A stretch of DNA of 64,000 bases, from positions 2,294,001 to 2,358,000 of the forward strand of contig CATNEN010000002.1 in NCBI GenBank assembly GCA_950097015.1. The letters are read 5' to 3'. A model generated the notes under the pieces. It saw only the letters and a list, made by a program, of their open reading frames with translations. It ran no database searches and was not told the DNA's origin. Made by a program: the position numbers and the translations under genes. Origin of the DNA: Macrostomum hystrix (lineage: Eukaryota; Platyhelminthes; Macrostomidae). Below are positions 11,225 to 22,312 of this stretch, one piece after another (position 1 is the first letter of the stretch; each line of letters starts with the position of its first letter).

Positions 11225-12749
11225 AACGTCAACTGGGGAGTCATCATCAAAATGGGGATCATGGTAAACTGGGTGATAATCGTCAACTGGGGGATCATGG
11301 TAAACTGGGGGATAATTGTCAACTGGGGGATCATTGTCAACTTAGGGGGTAATGATCAACTGGGGGATCATTGTCAACTGGGGAATCATCATCAAATGGG
11401 GGATCATGGTCAACTTGGGGATCATTGTCAACTGGGTGATCATCATTAACTGGGGGATCATTGTCAACTGGGGGATCATTGTCAACTGGGGGATCATTGT
11501 CAACTGGTGGATCGTTGTCAACTGGGGGTTCATTGTCAACTGGGGGATCATTGTCAACTGGGGGATCATTGTCAACTGGGGGATCATTGTCAACTGGGGG
11601 ATCATTTTCAACTGGGGGATCATCATCAACTGTGGGATCATTGCAAACTGGGGATCTTTGTCAACTGGGGGATCATTGTCAACTTGGGGATCATTGTCAA
11701 CTGGGGGATCATTGTCAACTGGGGGATCGTTGTCAACTGGGGGATCATTGTCAACTGGGGGATCATTGTCAACTGAGGGATCATTGTCAACTAGGCGGTC
11801 ATCATCAACTGGGGGGATCATTGTCAACTGGGGGTTCATTGTCAACTGTGGGATCATTGTCAACGGGCGGGATCATTGTCAACTGGGGGATCATTGTCAA
11901 CTGGGGGATCATTGTCATTTGGGGGATCATTTTCAACTGGGGGATCATTGTGAACTGGGGGATATTTGTCAACTGGGGGATCATTGTCAACTGTGGGATC
12001 ATTGTCAACTGGGGGATCATTGTCAACTGGGGGATCATTGTCAACTGGGGGATCATTGTCAACTTGGGGAACATTGTCAACTGGGGGAACATTGTCAACT
12101 GGGGGATCATTGTAAACTGGGGGATCTTTGTCAACTGGGGGATCATTGTCAACTTGGGGATCATTGTCAACTGGGGGATCATTGTCAACTGGGGGATCAT
12201 TGTCAACTGGGGGATCGTTGTCAACTGGGGGTTCATTGTCAACTGGGGGATCATTGTCAACTGAGGGATCATTGTCAACTGGGCGATCATCATCAACTTG
12301 GGGGGATCATTGTCAACTGGGGGTTCATTGTCAACTGGGGGATCGTTGTCAACTGGGGGTTCATTGTCAACTGTGGGATCATTGTCAACTGGGGGATCAT
12401 TGTCAACTAGGCGGTCATCATCAACTGGGGGGATCATTGTTAACTGGGGGTTCATTGTCAACTGTGGGATCATTGTCAACGGGCGGGATCATTGTCAACA
12501 GGGGGATCATTGTCAACTGGGGGATCATTGTCAACTGGGGGATCATTTTCAACTGGGGGATCATTGTGAACTGGGTGATATTTGTCAACTGGGGGATCAT
12601 TGTCAACTGTGGGATCATTGTCAACTGGGGGATCATTGTCAACTGGGGGATCATTGTCAACCGGGGGTTCATTGTCAACTGGGGAATCATCATCAACTGG
12701 GGGATCATCATCAACTGGGGGATCATTGTCAACTGGTGGTTCATTGTAG
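11225..12749. repeat. 18-bp minisatellite, ~85 copies
   Basis: The unit is GGGGGATCATTGTCAACT. Because 18 is a multiple of three, several frames on both strands stay open for hundreds of codons, but they encode only the repeat and are not called as genes. A longer-range duplication of about 616 bp is visible in the order of variants. Confidence 0.95.
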
Positions 12750-12811
12750 CTTTAAAAAGCTGTAAATTCAGCTGCTAAAAAGTATATACTAGACGAATTA
12801 AAAGTATTTCT

Positions 12812-12840
12812 GCTCCCCGAAGGGGGGCAAAACTTGCTAG
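12812..12840 (+). other. Helitron-like 3' terminus (hairpin plus CTAG)
   Basis: A 7-bp stem (one G-T wobble) with loop GAA is followed by eight bases and CTAG, then T. A very similar terminus occurs at 17244-17269. Confidence 0.55.
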
Positions 12841-13632
12841 TTAATTAGCTAATGTTCATGCGAATATTTGTTTGCTTTATTATTACTCTTCTCGCTGTGA
12901 GAAAATATTTTTCGAGTGTAGCAGCAAGTTTTATTTGATGCTAAAACTAAGGAATGATTTTTTGAGCACTAGCTGCAAGTTTTATCAGATTCAGAACTAT
13001 AAAACAAAAAATATTGAACACTCGCTAAGAGTCTTACGCTAAGAGCGTAATACATTTATATTTTTGCCATTTTTGAGCATTGCTTTAAAGCGTCATTGGA
13101 TTAAAACAAGTTTATTTTATAAGAATAATTATAAAATGTATTCGACAAAGACTGATCTAGCATACGTAGCTTTAGCGTTATTCGATGCTAAAACAAAGAA
13201 GTTGTTGAGAATAGATGCAAGCATTATCATATTTAGAACTGGAAGAAAAACGTTCAGCACACAGCTTCAAGCGTGGTTCATTTTCAATTCTAACAATTTT
13301 TCAAGCCTTGCTTCAAGCATTGTTTGATTCACAACTAAATACTGTCTGAGCATCTGTAGCTATTGGACTACTAGACAAAGTGTTGTTTAGTAGTGCTTGG
13401 CTTAGCTGTTAGCGTTTTTTATTTTCAAAACTATAAAGAAAAGTGTTTCGAGCATTGCGACAATCGTTATTACTTCAAAGCTATGAGATATGATATACCA
13501 TGATATATTGAGACGGTAGCATTTTTTCAATGCAGTAGCATGATCTTACAAGTGGTAGCATGATTAATGAAGGGTTTAGCAGAAATTATCTACGGGCAGC
13601 ATAAGTTATCGAGGAAACAGCAATTATTAGTA
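12841..13632. repeat. Old degenerate repeat DNA, first copy
   Basis: Phrases like TTTTTGAGCACTAGCTGCAAG and ATTCAAAACTAA recur every ~55-70 bp with many mismatches. From about 13500 there are short TAGCATGATTTATCGAGGG-like units. The same two-part order reappears at 15.8-17.2 kb. No coding potential is seen. Confidence 0.55.
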
Positions 13633-14690
13633 AGTGCGAGGGGTGTTTCAAAAGTAACGAGAATTTAGTCATCACTTTTTAATGGATAAACTTTTTAACT
13701 TGAAATTTTTACCCTGTAATTTTGCAAATATGGACAGCAAACAGCTTCAGTTGCAACCCTGTCGGTCTACATGCACCAGTGAAATCTCACATTGAAGTCC
13801 AGACCTCGAGATTAAAAATTACGATTTTTGTCTGTGGAAAAGAGTGAACAGGTGAACGTGTTTGTTGTGTCAAAAATCAGCGCCTTCGTCCATTTCTTCG
13901 GCGATTTCAGCACGTTCCACAAAGCTGCCATTGAGCTGGATACACTTCTCATAGCGATGCAGCAGTTTGTCGATTCCCTCCCCCCAAAAACTCGCAGGCA
14001 GCGCATGGAGAGATTCGTTGGCCGCCGCAATGACTTCCTGTCGACTGCTGAAGACGCGACCTCGCATGGGCCTCTTCATTACTCCAAACAAGTGAAAGTC
14101 AGCCATGGCGAGGTCTGGTGAATAAGGTGGATGATTAAGCAGCCGAAAGTCGAGCTCTTCCACTTTCCTTGTGGTGGCCGCGGCGACGTGAGGGCGAGCG
14201 TTGTCCCACAAGATGAAGGGCCTGGCGCGCATGATACGTCGCTTCTGGAGGATGACTTCACGCAGACGAGCAACTTGATCTTGCACGTATGCAGCATTGA
14301 TGGTGGCCTTGTCTGGCAGGTAGTCGACCATCAGAACCCCACAGGCGTCAAACCACACGGTGCACATGATGTTGCGTGTCCATGCCGAGTTCATTGGCTT
14401 TGTGTGCGGCTGACGGCCCCTGGGCCCCCACTGCATGGACAGCTGCTTAGTCAGTGGATTAAACATTGGCAGTGGTGTCTCATCCATACTCATGAGAAGT
14501 CGTTTAAACTCCTGATCACCAAGTTGCTGCCACAACTGCAAGTTCTCCGTTGCACAGTGAATTCGCTTTCTTTTGTGGTCCAGGGTCAACTCACGCGGCA
14601 CCCACTTGGCACAGACTCTCGACCAGTTTATCTCCTTGATTATCTCGTAACTGCAGTTTTCTATTCTCGTACTTTTTTATTAAGCTCTTT
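13633..14690 (-). mobile_element. Truncated mariner element
   Basis: The left boundary reads GCGAGGGGTGTTTCAAAAGT just after a TA (13631-13632). This is typical of a mariner terminal repeat with TA target. The transposase catalytic domain follows on the minus strand. At the other side the frame decays around 14640-14690, and I see neither the N-terminal helix-turn-helix region nor a matching second terminal repeat. It interrupts the degenerate repeat at 12.8-13.6 kb. Confidence 0.7.
13870..14640 (-). pseudogene. Mariner transposase, catalytic half only
   Basis: The minus-strand frame carries the mariner catalytic domain: the WVPRELT linker motif, MSMDETPL with the first Asp, ILWDNARPH with the second, and YSPDLAMADFHLF with the third, exactly 34 residues after the second (the D34D signature). 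All three catalytic aspartates are present. The DNA-binding N-terminal half (about 150 residues in complete mariners) is missing. No in-frame ATG starts the domain; the clear frame begins at WSRVCAKWVP. I expect it to be inactive. In the living element the enzyme would cut at the terminal repeats and insert at TA. Confidence 0.8.
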
Positions 14691-14699
14691 TTGGGTACC

Positions 14700-15125
14700 A
14701 GTACGCATTAGTATAGTGAGAAAAATGTTAGGAGTATTGAGTCATAAAAGTGTCTCTCAGCAAGCGTTATTCAGAATAAAACTAAGGAAATATTTTTCGA
14801 GCATAGCTGCAATTAGCGTAATCAGATTTAGTACTGTAAGATAATATTTGAAGCATAGGCATAGCTATCAGCGTTAATTCTTTAAAAATTGTAACGCTTA
14901 GCATAGCTGTTATCACTATTCTACGAGTAATTAACTCTAGAGAAAAAATTGAGGATTGCTGCAATCGTTATTATATTCAAAAGTAAATAATTTGATTATG
15001 GCTAATGGCCTAGTTTATTATTTTCAAATTTTAATGTTTCTATCGAGTATAGCTCTAGTACTATTCGAATTGACGCTTATGAAACGTTTATCGAGCATTT
15101 CTTAGAAACTATAAACATTTCTTCA
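14700..15125. repeat. Degenerate repeat DNA after the mariner
   Basis: Weak copies of the GAGCATAGCTGCAA... and TTCAAAACTA motifs continue here, so the mariner probably split one older repeat block. No gene is seen. Confidence 0.4.
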
Positions 15126-15130
15126 TAGAG

Positions 15131-15655
15131 AAACTATGAATTAACGGTGGGAAACTATGAATTAACGGAGGGAAACATGAATTAACGGAGAGAAACTATG
15201 AATTAACGGAGGGAAACATGAATTAACGGTGGGAAACTATGAATTAACGGAGGGAAACATGAATTAACGGAGAGAAACTATGAATTAACGGAGGGAAACA
15301 TGAATTAACGGAGGGAAACATGAATTAACGGAGAGAAACTATGAATTAACGGAGGGAAACATGAATTAACGGATGGAAACATGAATTAACGGAGGGAAAC
15401 ATGAATTAACGGAGAGAAACTATGAATTTACGGAGGGAAACATGAATTAACGGAGAGAAACTATGAATTAACGGAGGGAAACATGAATTAACGGAGGGAA
15501 ACATGAATTAACGGAGAGAAACTATGAATTAACGGAGGGAAACATGAATTAACGGATGGAAACATGAATTAACGGAGGGAAACTATGAATTAACGGAGGG
15601 AAACATGAATTAACGGAGGGAAACATGAATTAACGGAGGGAAACTATGAAACTAT
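15131..15655. repeat. 20-22 bp minisatellite, ~25 copies
   Basis: The unit is AACGGAGGGAAACATGAATT (20 bp), alternating with a longer GAGAAACTATGAATTAACGG form. It ends in a small run of GAAACTAT. Non-coding. Confidence 0.95.
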
Positions 15656-15799
15656 GAAACTATGAAACTATGCGTAATTTTCTATCATGTGAACAGTTAC
15701 AAACGTATAAGTACGGTTCGTGTAGTAAGTGTTTTATTTTTATTTTTTAGGTATTTTGGGTACAAATAACTGTTAATAGTAAGAGCTATTGATTAGCTA

Positions 15800-16480
15800 C
15801 TATCAAAGCAAATATTTTTTGCTCCATTGCTCTTCTCGCTCTGAGAAACGAAAAAATAATTTTTGAGTGCAGCAGCCAGTTTTATTCGATACAAAACTAA
15901 GTAAAGAATTTTCGAGCATTTCTGCCAGCGTTTTTAGAATCGAAAATATAAGAAAATTCTTTGAGCAAAGCGTATTTCATTTTTAATTTTATGTTTTTTT
16001 TATGCAAATTCTTGCTAGCAATATTCAATAGGATTAAAAAATTAATGAAGATTAAAAATGTTAAATTCCAAACAAACAACAAATTTTCCAGCATAGCTGC
16101 AAGCGTAATCAGATTCAAAACTACGAGCCGTAAAAAAAATTGTTGAGCATAGCTTTTAACTTTTTCGAGCATTTCTTCAAGCGGTATCGATTCAAAAATT
16201 GGTGAAGACTGTTCGAGCAGACGTAGCTGTTAGCTTTCTTATATTTTCAAAACTAAAAAAATTGTTTCGAGCATTGCTGTAATAGTTATTAGATTCAAAA
16301 CTAGGAGTCAATATTTTAACCCTAGCTAATAGCATTGCGCTTAAAAAGCTGCGTTTTTTCGTGCAGGGAAGCAATCATTGTTTTTTCTGTATTTTGAAAG
16401 CATAATAATTCGAAAGAGACCATGAAACTTAAGAATATAACACTAGATATCAATGGATAGCAGCATGATATATCATGATA
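15800..16480. repeat. Old degenerate repeat DNA, second copy
   Basis: CTCTTCTCGCTCTGAGAAA and the following GAGTGCAGCAGCCAGTTTTA match 12884-12935 (CTCTTCTCGCTGTGAGAAA, GAGTGTAGCAGCAAGTTTTA), and the later monomers also match in order. This is a diverged direct duplication of the 12.88-13.5 kb block. Confidence 0.5.
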
Positions 16481-17170
16481 TAAGTAAAGTGCATGGAATT
16501 TGTGGGGAAAAGCATTCGGTATCTAGGGAATATCTTGATTTCTCGAAAGGATTGCATGAGATTTCCAGGAGAAAAATGAGATTTTCAGGTAATCGCAAAA
16601 TGTGCTTTCAGGGAATTTTTTAAGACGATAAAATGATTTATTAAAGAGGGTAGCATGATTTATCGAAGGGGTAGCATGAATTAGTGAGAATAAAGCATGA
16701 ATTGTCGAGGGAAAAGAAAGAATTATCAAGGGGAAAGCATGACTTATCGAGAGGGACGCATGACATATCGAGGGGGGCATGAACTATCAAGGCGGACGCA
16801 TGAATTATCGTTAGGAAAACATGACTTATTGAGAGTGTTGCATGAATTATCAGGAGGGTTGCCTAAATTATGGAGGGAGAGCATAAATTGTCGAGGGTGT
16901 AGCATGAAATATTGAGGAATAGCATGATTTATCGAGATATAGTCCTAATTTTGGGGGGCAGCATAAATTTTCGAGGGGTAGAATAAATTATTGAGGGGGT
17001 AGCTTGATTTCTCAAGGGGAAGCATGAATTATTGTGGGGGAAGTATGAATTATCTGGGGGTAGCATAAATTGAGGGGGTAGCATAAATTATAGAGGCAGT
17101 AGCATGCTTTGTCAAGGGATAGTATGATATATCAAAGGGGTAGTATGATTTATCAAGGAGATATTAAGAA
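16480..17170. repeat. Degenerate ~19-21 bp repeat (TAGCATGAATTATCGAGGG-like)
   Basis: Imperfect units such as TAGCATGATTTATCGAAGGG recur about 30 times with drift in length and sequence. A shorter run of the same family precedes the mariner at about 13500-13620. Confidence 0.7.
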
Positions 17171-17243
17171 AATATAATCATAGTATTTAAGTTGCATATT
17201 TTAAATTATTCTTTTTCCCAAGGCTGTAAAGCGTGATTTGCTT

Positions 17244-17269
17244 TCCCCAAAGGGGGTCGTGATTGCTAG
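17244..17269 (+). other. Second Helitron-like 3' terminus
   Basis: TCCCC, loop AAA, GGGGG is followed by nine bases and CTAG (17266-17269), then T. Spacing and sequence match the terminus at 12812-12840. The 5' end of this element is not recognised. Confidence 0.5.
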
Positions 17270-17941
17270 TCTACATATACTAATATCAATACACTATTGA
17301 TATAGTGTATAGTGTATAGTATAGTGTAGTGTATTTATAACTACACTACACTATAACTCTATACTATCTTTCAGCGTCTCGAACTCAGTATTGAGTTTGT
17401 CTCGAAATATTGTTAATAAAGTGTGCTCTCTGCAGGCCGGTCAAAACTGTCAATTATAATATTGATAATAAACATCTGAAGGATAAAAACAAATGAAGAT
17501 AAAGCATAATGCATGTTTACTACAACCAAACGCAATATTAATGTAGTTTTCTAGATCTTTGTTCTTGTCCGTATAAGGTCTGAAATACGGAGCTATAAGA
17601 TTGCTGTCGCAGCTATAGCTCAACATCCGTACACAAAATCAATATCCCTTTTATGGGATCTGCAATAAAATGAAAACCATTCTGAGGCAAGCGCAAGAAG
17701 TTCTTTTTTAAAGCTTAATCGTGTCAGATCAGAAACGCTGCTTCACCCGGATGTAAAGCCTATTTGCATCCGAAATAGCAAGCAAACGGAAATTACCAAC
17801 ATACATCCTTCCGTATGTAGATGCTGTGAAAAAACTTACCGAAACCAACTACAGGGCGACAGCTTACGTGTCTGTAAACTAATAAAAGGAGAAGCTTAGC
17901 TACTAGAGCAAAAGCCAAGTCATTTGTAGTTCATTTTTGCG
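17270..17941. other. Upstream region of the fibrinogen-related gene
   Basis: It contains a palindromic AT-rich run near 17280-17370 (repeated TATAGTGTA and its complement). An AATAAAAGG motif near 17880, about 60 bp before the ATG, could serve as a TATA-like element, though this is weak evidence. No other gene is seen. Confidence 0.35.
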
Positions 17942-19354
17942 ATGAAGCTGAAGACAATACTATCGCTCCTTCTCGCTACAACTGTGCCTCTTGCCACAAA
18001 ATCCGCATCATCCCAGAGCAAGTGGTGGTTGAGCCGAGAAAATCTTTCTGACTACGAGGAGTTGAGGTCGTACTCAACCGATTCGCGAGTTCAGTGCACC
18101 GCTGTAGCAAGCCTGGACTCAGCTGTGCAGCTGGCAACATTCAATGCTAGCTCAGGTGTTTGCAAACACTTCAAGTGCCGCCTGGGCCTGAGTCTCTGCA
18201 GGAAGTGCCGCAGTGTAAACGAACGAGCTCAGGAGGTGTGGGTGAGTAGCGTCATTATTTCTGAAGCATTCGAAACATAAACGTGTAGCAATCATAATAA
18301 TTGCTGGAGGGCTGTGGGCACTGGTACATCATCTGGCGACACTAGACCCGCAGCCAGCGAGAAGGCTATTCTGCCCATTTCGCTGACTCCTGAGCACACA
18401 GGCACACAGATACTGTACGCAGGCACACGCTCACACAGGCGTGTATGTCTGCGCCGACTTTCTCATTGTCAGGCAGTGTACACTCTCACTGTCTCACTGT
18501 GTTGAGGTTGGTCCTCAAATAAGGGCGTAAATTGCACGAGAAGACCCCAAGCCCTCCGCTGCTGCGCCCCAATTGAATGTGTCCTCGCCGCGGAATCAAA
18601 CTCAGGGACCTTGGAGGCGAGATGCAAACGCGTAAACTGGTCTGCCACCGACCCCCACGAAATACATGTACTCATACACATTTAAACATGGGAGACGCAT
18701 TGTGGTGCATATTTCTGTTATTCCTACACATCGCAGACTGACAGCAACGACTGCTTGATCACCGTACAGCACAGGGTGTCCGACTCGGTGGACTTTTACC
18801 GCAACTGGAGTCAGTACCAGAGCGAGTTTGGCGAGACACCTGATGGGAACTACTGGATTGGTACGGCCATGGAGCAATATCTATTTTAGACTGCAGGAAC
18901 CGAAGCAATTCCGTCTGCCATTTCAGGCCTGAACAATCTTCACGCGCTGACTTCGGCCAGGGCAAGGAAGCTGCGCATCTTGCTAAGGCCGTGGAACGGC
19001 TCACTGAGCTGGGCTGAGTACGCCGCCTTCTCAATAGGACCCGAGTCGGACAATTACCGGCTGGCGGTGTCCGGCTTCTCGTCCAGTCCCGGCCTGGCCG
19101 ACTCCCTGACTGCCAAGAGCAACGGCAAGCAGTTTACTACTTACGACGCGGATCATGACACCTATGCCGCGAAGAACTGCGCCAAGGTATATTCGGGCGC
19201 CTGGTGGTTCGATAGCTGCTTCGACACCCACCCCAACGGGTTGTACTTCAACTACTCAATGGCTATCGGAAATAAGTATGCTCAAGGCATCATATGGCGC
19301 TACTACTATGACTACTATTACTCATTGAAGGAGATCGAAATGCTAATTTATTGA
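17942..19354 (+). CDS. Short secreted fibrinogen-related protein (FREP-like)
   Basis: Proposed exons are 17942-18241, 18737-18860 and 18927-19354. All junctions are GT-AG, phases agree (0, then 1), and the product is 283 residues. The first ~22 residues form a hydrophobic signal peptide. A small cysteine-containing region follows (residues ~48-95; possibly a reduced PAN/apple-like module, uncertain). Exons 2-3 encode the C-terminal fibrinogen domain: SVDFYRNW, then GNYWIGLNNLHALT, FTTYDADHD, NCAKVYSGAWWFDSC, NGLYF, IIWRYYYD and YSLKEIEM. The usual beginning of the domain (the CDM...GGGWTVIQRR segment) is shortened to DCLITVQHRV. Such domains usually bind glycans or partners outside the cell, in innate immunity or matrix. 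Intron 1 holds a SINE. It is convergent with the SID-1-like gene. Confidence 0.8.
18361..18660 (-). mobile_element. tRNA-derived SINE, minus orientation, in intron 1
   Basis: On the minus strand the head is tRNA-like, with a B-box-like GTTTGATTCC (18591-18602) and an A-box region ~45 bp before it. The body (CGTAAATTGCAC, GACTTTCTCATTGTCAGGCA, GGAGTCAGCGAAATGGGCAGA in both-strand terms) recurs in a second copy at 42033-42655. Two copies with shared borders and a polymerase III promoter-like head support a SINE family. Confidence 0.65.
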
Positions 19355-19693
19355 TTTAAGCTCGTAAACATACTAAACCAGTTTTTAACGAGTTTCGGAA
19401 GACAATAATGAAAATTCACGCAAGTATGGTTTTCTATATAATCTGAAGTAGCATTCGAAAGCACTAAAAATCCGGAAATTTCGCAACGTGAGAGTGTTTA
19501 GTTGCACGTACATTATACAACCAAATATTATGTTTGACAAGCGCACTTACAGGTGTGAAAGCTTGAGCAATCAATAGTTTATCAAATTTTCCATATGCTA
19601 ATTTAATATTTGGTTCAAGAAAAGGCGACATTTAACATTGTATTTGTATACAAAAAAGATTTGTCTAGTCTTGAGAAAAAGAACCACATTCTG

Positions 19694-22312
19694 CTAGAAG
19701 ACCTCCAGTCTTTGGCGCGGCACAGACGCCACATCGTCATCCAGCGTGAGCAAGAAAAGAAAGCTGAAGAAGAGTGCCAGGGAGCTCGCAAAGTGCCACA
19801 TGTCGTGCGCATCGAAGAAGCCGAGTGCCACGCAGGGCCGGTTGCGGGCAGAGCGGGACTCCGCCGGCGACAGCTTCCAGTCTGTGGGCGCCAGCAAGAA
19901 CTGCCACAACGCTAGAGACCAGCAGGCGAGAGCGGCTGTTAGACAGAATGCGGAGGTGGTGATAGCTGCGATGGTGGCGCCCCCGGTGCTGTGCAGGGCG
20001 CAGCGCGGAGTCCGCGCCAGCGACAGCAGTTTCTTGGCCAAATAAAAGGCCAGGTAGCAACCTGTATTCACCATCAGGCAGGCGAGCAGTAGCATGCTGT
20101 AGGAGCTGTTCAAAAGCGGAGCGCGCCGGCCCCGACTGGCAAAGCATGCTGCGGCGAAGGCGGCGACAGACTCCGCAAGCCATAAGCATCCATAGATGAC
20201 TTCGGCGATGCTGACACACCGTCGCAGGCGGGCTAGTCGGACGGCAGCTGCGACCGGCGGCAGCAGCAGCAGGAGGCCCGTAACGGCGAAGACACCCGCC
20301 AGGACGCCAGGCTCGGATCGCGACGATCCGAGAGTGTTGAGCAGCAGTAGGACGGCGATCGCCAGGCAGCCCCAGTGGGCCGGCGGACGAAGCCCCGGCC
20401 GGCGCTTAGCCAGCACCAGCAGCGCCAGGAGCACCGCCAGCACCAGCATGAAGGCCGTGTCAAACTGGAAGCTGTCCGAGCTCGGACACAGGTGATAGCC
20501 GGCCGACATCAGCCCCATGACGCACATGCAGAGACCTGACGCAAAGTGAAGGCCGTGACTGGGCGGCACGCCGCATTTCTGTCCGTCGTCAGGGCCACCG
20601 CAGTTCCTCTGCCGAAAATGAACTCGCCGAAGCTTCATGGAGCGTCGGTGTACCACTACGCATGCGAGAAACGCGAGTCCTAGAATGGCGTAGCCCAGGT
20701 TCGAGAATACGCTATTCGACGCGTAGATTGTGCGACCGAGCACGCTGACGGGCAGCAGGCAGGCGAAGTTGTAATAGCACATGTCCTGGTTGCCGGACTC
20801 ATCAAGCAGGTGCTGTTTAGCCAGGACGAGCTGCAGTGCTGGCAGGCAGAAGAACACGGCTGCCACCGCGGCGTGGACGCAATACCGCGTCTGGCGCCTT
20901 TGATCAGCGGCGTCCACCGTGTCGCTGACGACGTCTTCGAGGCTGGCTACGCCTTCAGGCAACGGCTGACAAGTGCATCGGTGTTCCTCAGACTGTCGAG
21001 TCGGCAAGCTTGCGGAATCGACTGCGTCAATGCTGCCCATCTCGTAGTTGGCTTGGGGAGAAGTTTTCTGTTGATTGAAAAGTTCACATTTGCTCATTCT
21101 TACAAAATACTCTGACTAGTTGGATAAGTAGCTTTTCAAAGCTTAGAAGTTTGCTAATGTTCGAGTTTCACTTTGCCTCCTTTGCCAAAGTCCCTGAGCT
21201 CGATTCCGCGGTGGAATCACTGCATTTATTTACCACCTCTCTGGCTGCGGGTCAACTTTCACCAAATGTAAATTACAACGTATAACAAAAATCAGTACAG
21301 TAAATATCAGAACAGAGGAAGCTCACAGGTAGATTCAATTACACACCTTTCGCGGTTGTGGTCCCGGAGGCTGCCAGCAGATGTGGGCGCACAACGGTGC
21401 CAACAGCAGCAGGAGCACGAAGCAGCCGGCAGCCAGAGACACTGGCAGGCTGGCCGAATATGCAGACAGTGGCTCCACACTCAGGCTGAAGTTCTGCCGG
21501 GTTTCAACGCCTTTGCCAGCGTAAATGTAGTCGCCAAGACCGCACTCCTTGGAGTCTTCTATTAATGTGCGAACGGTCAGGTACATCAGCGACCAGTCTT
21601 TAGTGTCATTGATTGCAACGGCACTGCCAACATTGGCTATGAGGTTGCCGCTGCCCTTCAGCGTCTGACTGCTGATGATGCTTCGGCCTGTCCCTAGCAG
21701 AGGACAATTTGGTCGGTGCAGCTGCACCAGGGCGCAGGCGCTCGCCGGCCTGGCTTGAAAGGCCAGTCGCGCCATCCACGATGAAGCGGAGGCGAGCCTC
21801 AGCGCAAACAGCTGTGGCGATGTCGGCGATTCCACCTCGAACTCCACAGTGGAGCCTATCGTCAGGGTGAAGTTAGGCAGGAGCTCACCAAAGTACTTTA
21901 CAGTCACTTCTGCGACAGACTGGGTTGTGAGGCTGAGCGTCAGGACCTCCAAATCCGCATCATTGTTGTTGGAAGTCTCCAGACGGCGTTGAAAGCTCTC
22001 GGGCGGGCACAGAGTCCTAGCAGCCGTTGCCAAGGGTCCCAATGTCCAGGTGGCAACCGATTCCCGGTGCTGCAAGCTCACCAGCACCGGATTTTGAAGC
22101 TCACCAGCGGAGTCTGAATCCACTCGCAGCCGGAATGCGCTGTCATCCAGCAGCTCAGCTGGGATCTGGAACTCCACCTGGTGAGGTCGGTATCTGGACA
22201 CGGATGCTTTATGAGTTTCATAGAGGGATCTGGTTTGAGTTAGACATTCAGATACAGTAAGCAGCATAGCAGCAACAGCTACCTGACAGAATGCGCGCTT
22301 AGAAGCATTCAT
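19694..22312 (-). CDS. SID-1-like (SIDT) dsRNA/nucleic-acid transmembrane channel
   Basis: Two exons: 22312-21347 and 21067-19694, intron 21346-21068 (GT-AG, phase 0), 779 residues, close to the usual ~780-830. The ATG at 22312 is chosen because it opens a signal peptide (MNASKRAFCQVAVAAMLL); the frame further upstream is not signal-like. Exon 1 encodes the ectodomain (ARTLCPPESF, RPNCPLLG) and the first membrane segment (SLPVSLAAGCFVLLLLLAPL). Exon 2 encodes about ten more hydrophobic segments with family hallmarks: QDMCYYNFAC, VFSNLGYAILG, SAGYHLCPSSDSFQFDT and C-terminal FFDAHDMWHF...LLTLDDD. The YH, FD and HDMWH positions match the conserved metal-site residues of the SID-1/CREST superfamily. 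In animals these proteins let dsRNA cross membranes, supporting systemic RNAi. A SINE head fragment lies in the intron. Confidence 0.88.
21178..21215 (+). repeat. SINE head fragment in the SID-1-like intron
   Basis: AAGTCCCTGAGCTCGATTCC matches the B-box region of the SINE at 18361-18660 read on its own strand, with a GCCTCC phrase upstream. Only about 40 bp are recognisable. Confidence 0.4.

Larger units (their letters stand above)
9052..12840 (+). mobile_element. Helitron-like non-autonomous element carrying minisatellites
   Basis: The left part has features common at 5' ends of Helentron-type non-autonomous elements: a CTATACTAAAAATG start, a (GGTT)n tract at about 9068-9101, then CTCCAGAACGGCTCAACCGA. 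The right end has a GC-rich hairpin (GCTCCCC, loop GAA, GGGGGGC at 12812-12828), eight bases, then CTAG at 12837-12840 followed by T, the expected 3' terminus of the class. Two minisatellites fill most of the interior, also typical. No Rep/helicase is encoded. The exact 5' base is uncertain, and the two ends could belong to different copies. Confidence 0.55.

Noticed and set aside
9660-12750. CRISPR-like array
   Set aside because: Units are contiguous without unique spacers, in a eukaryotic genome.
11342-12778. Long open frames on both strands of the 18-bp array
   Set aside because: They only translate the repeat; 18 is divisible by three so stops are absent by construction. No flanking gene structure.
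19746-20495. Plus-strand frames opposite the SID-1-like gene
   Set aside because: Antisense shadows of a GC-rich exon; no domain recognisable.
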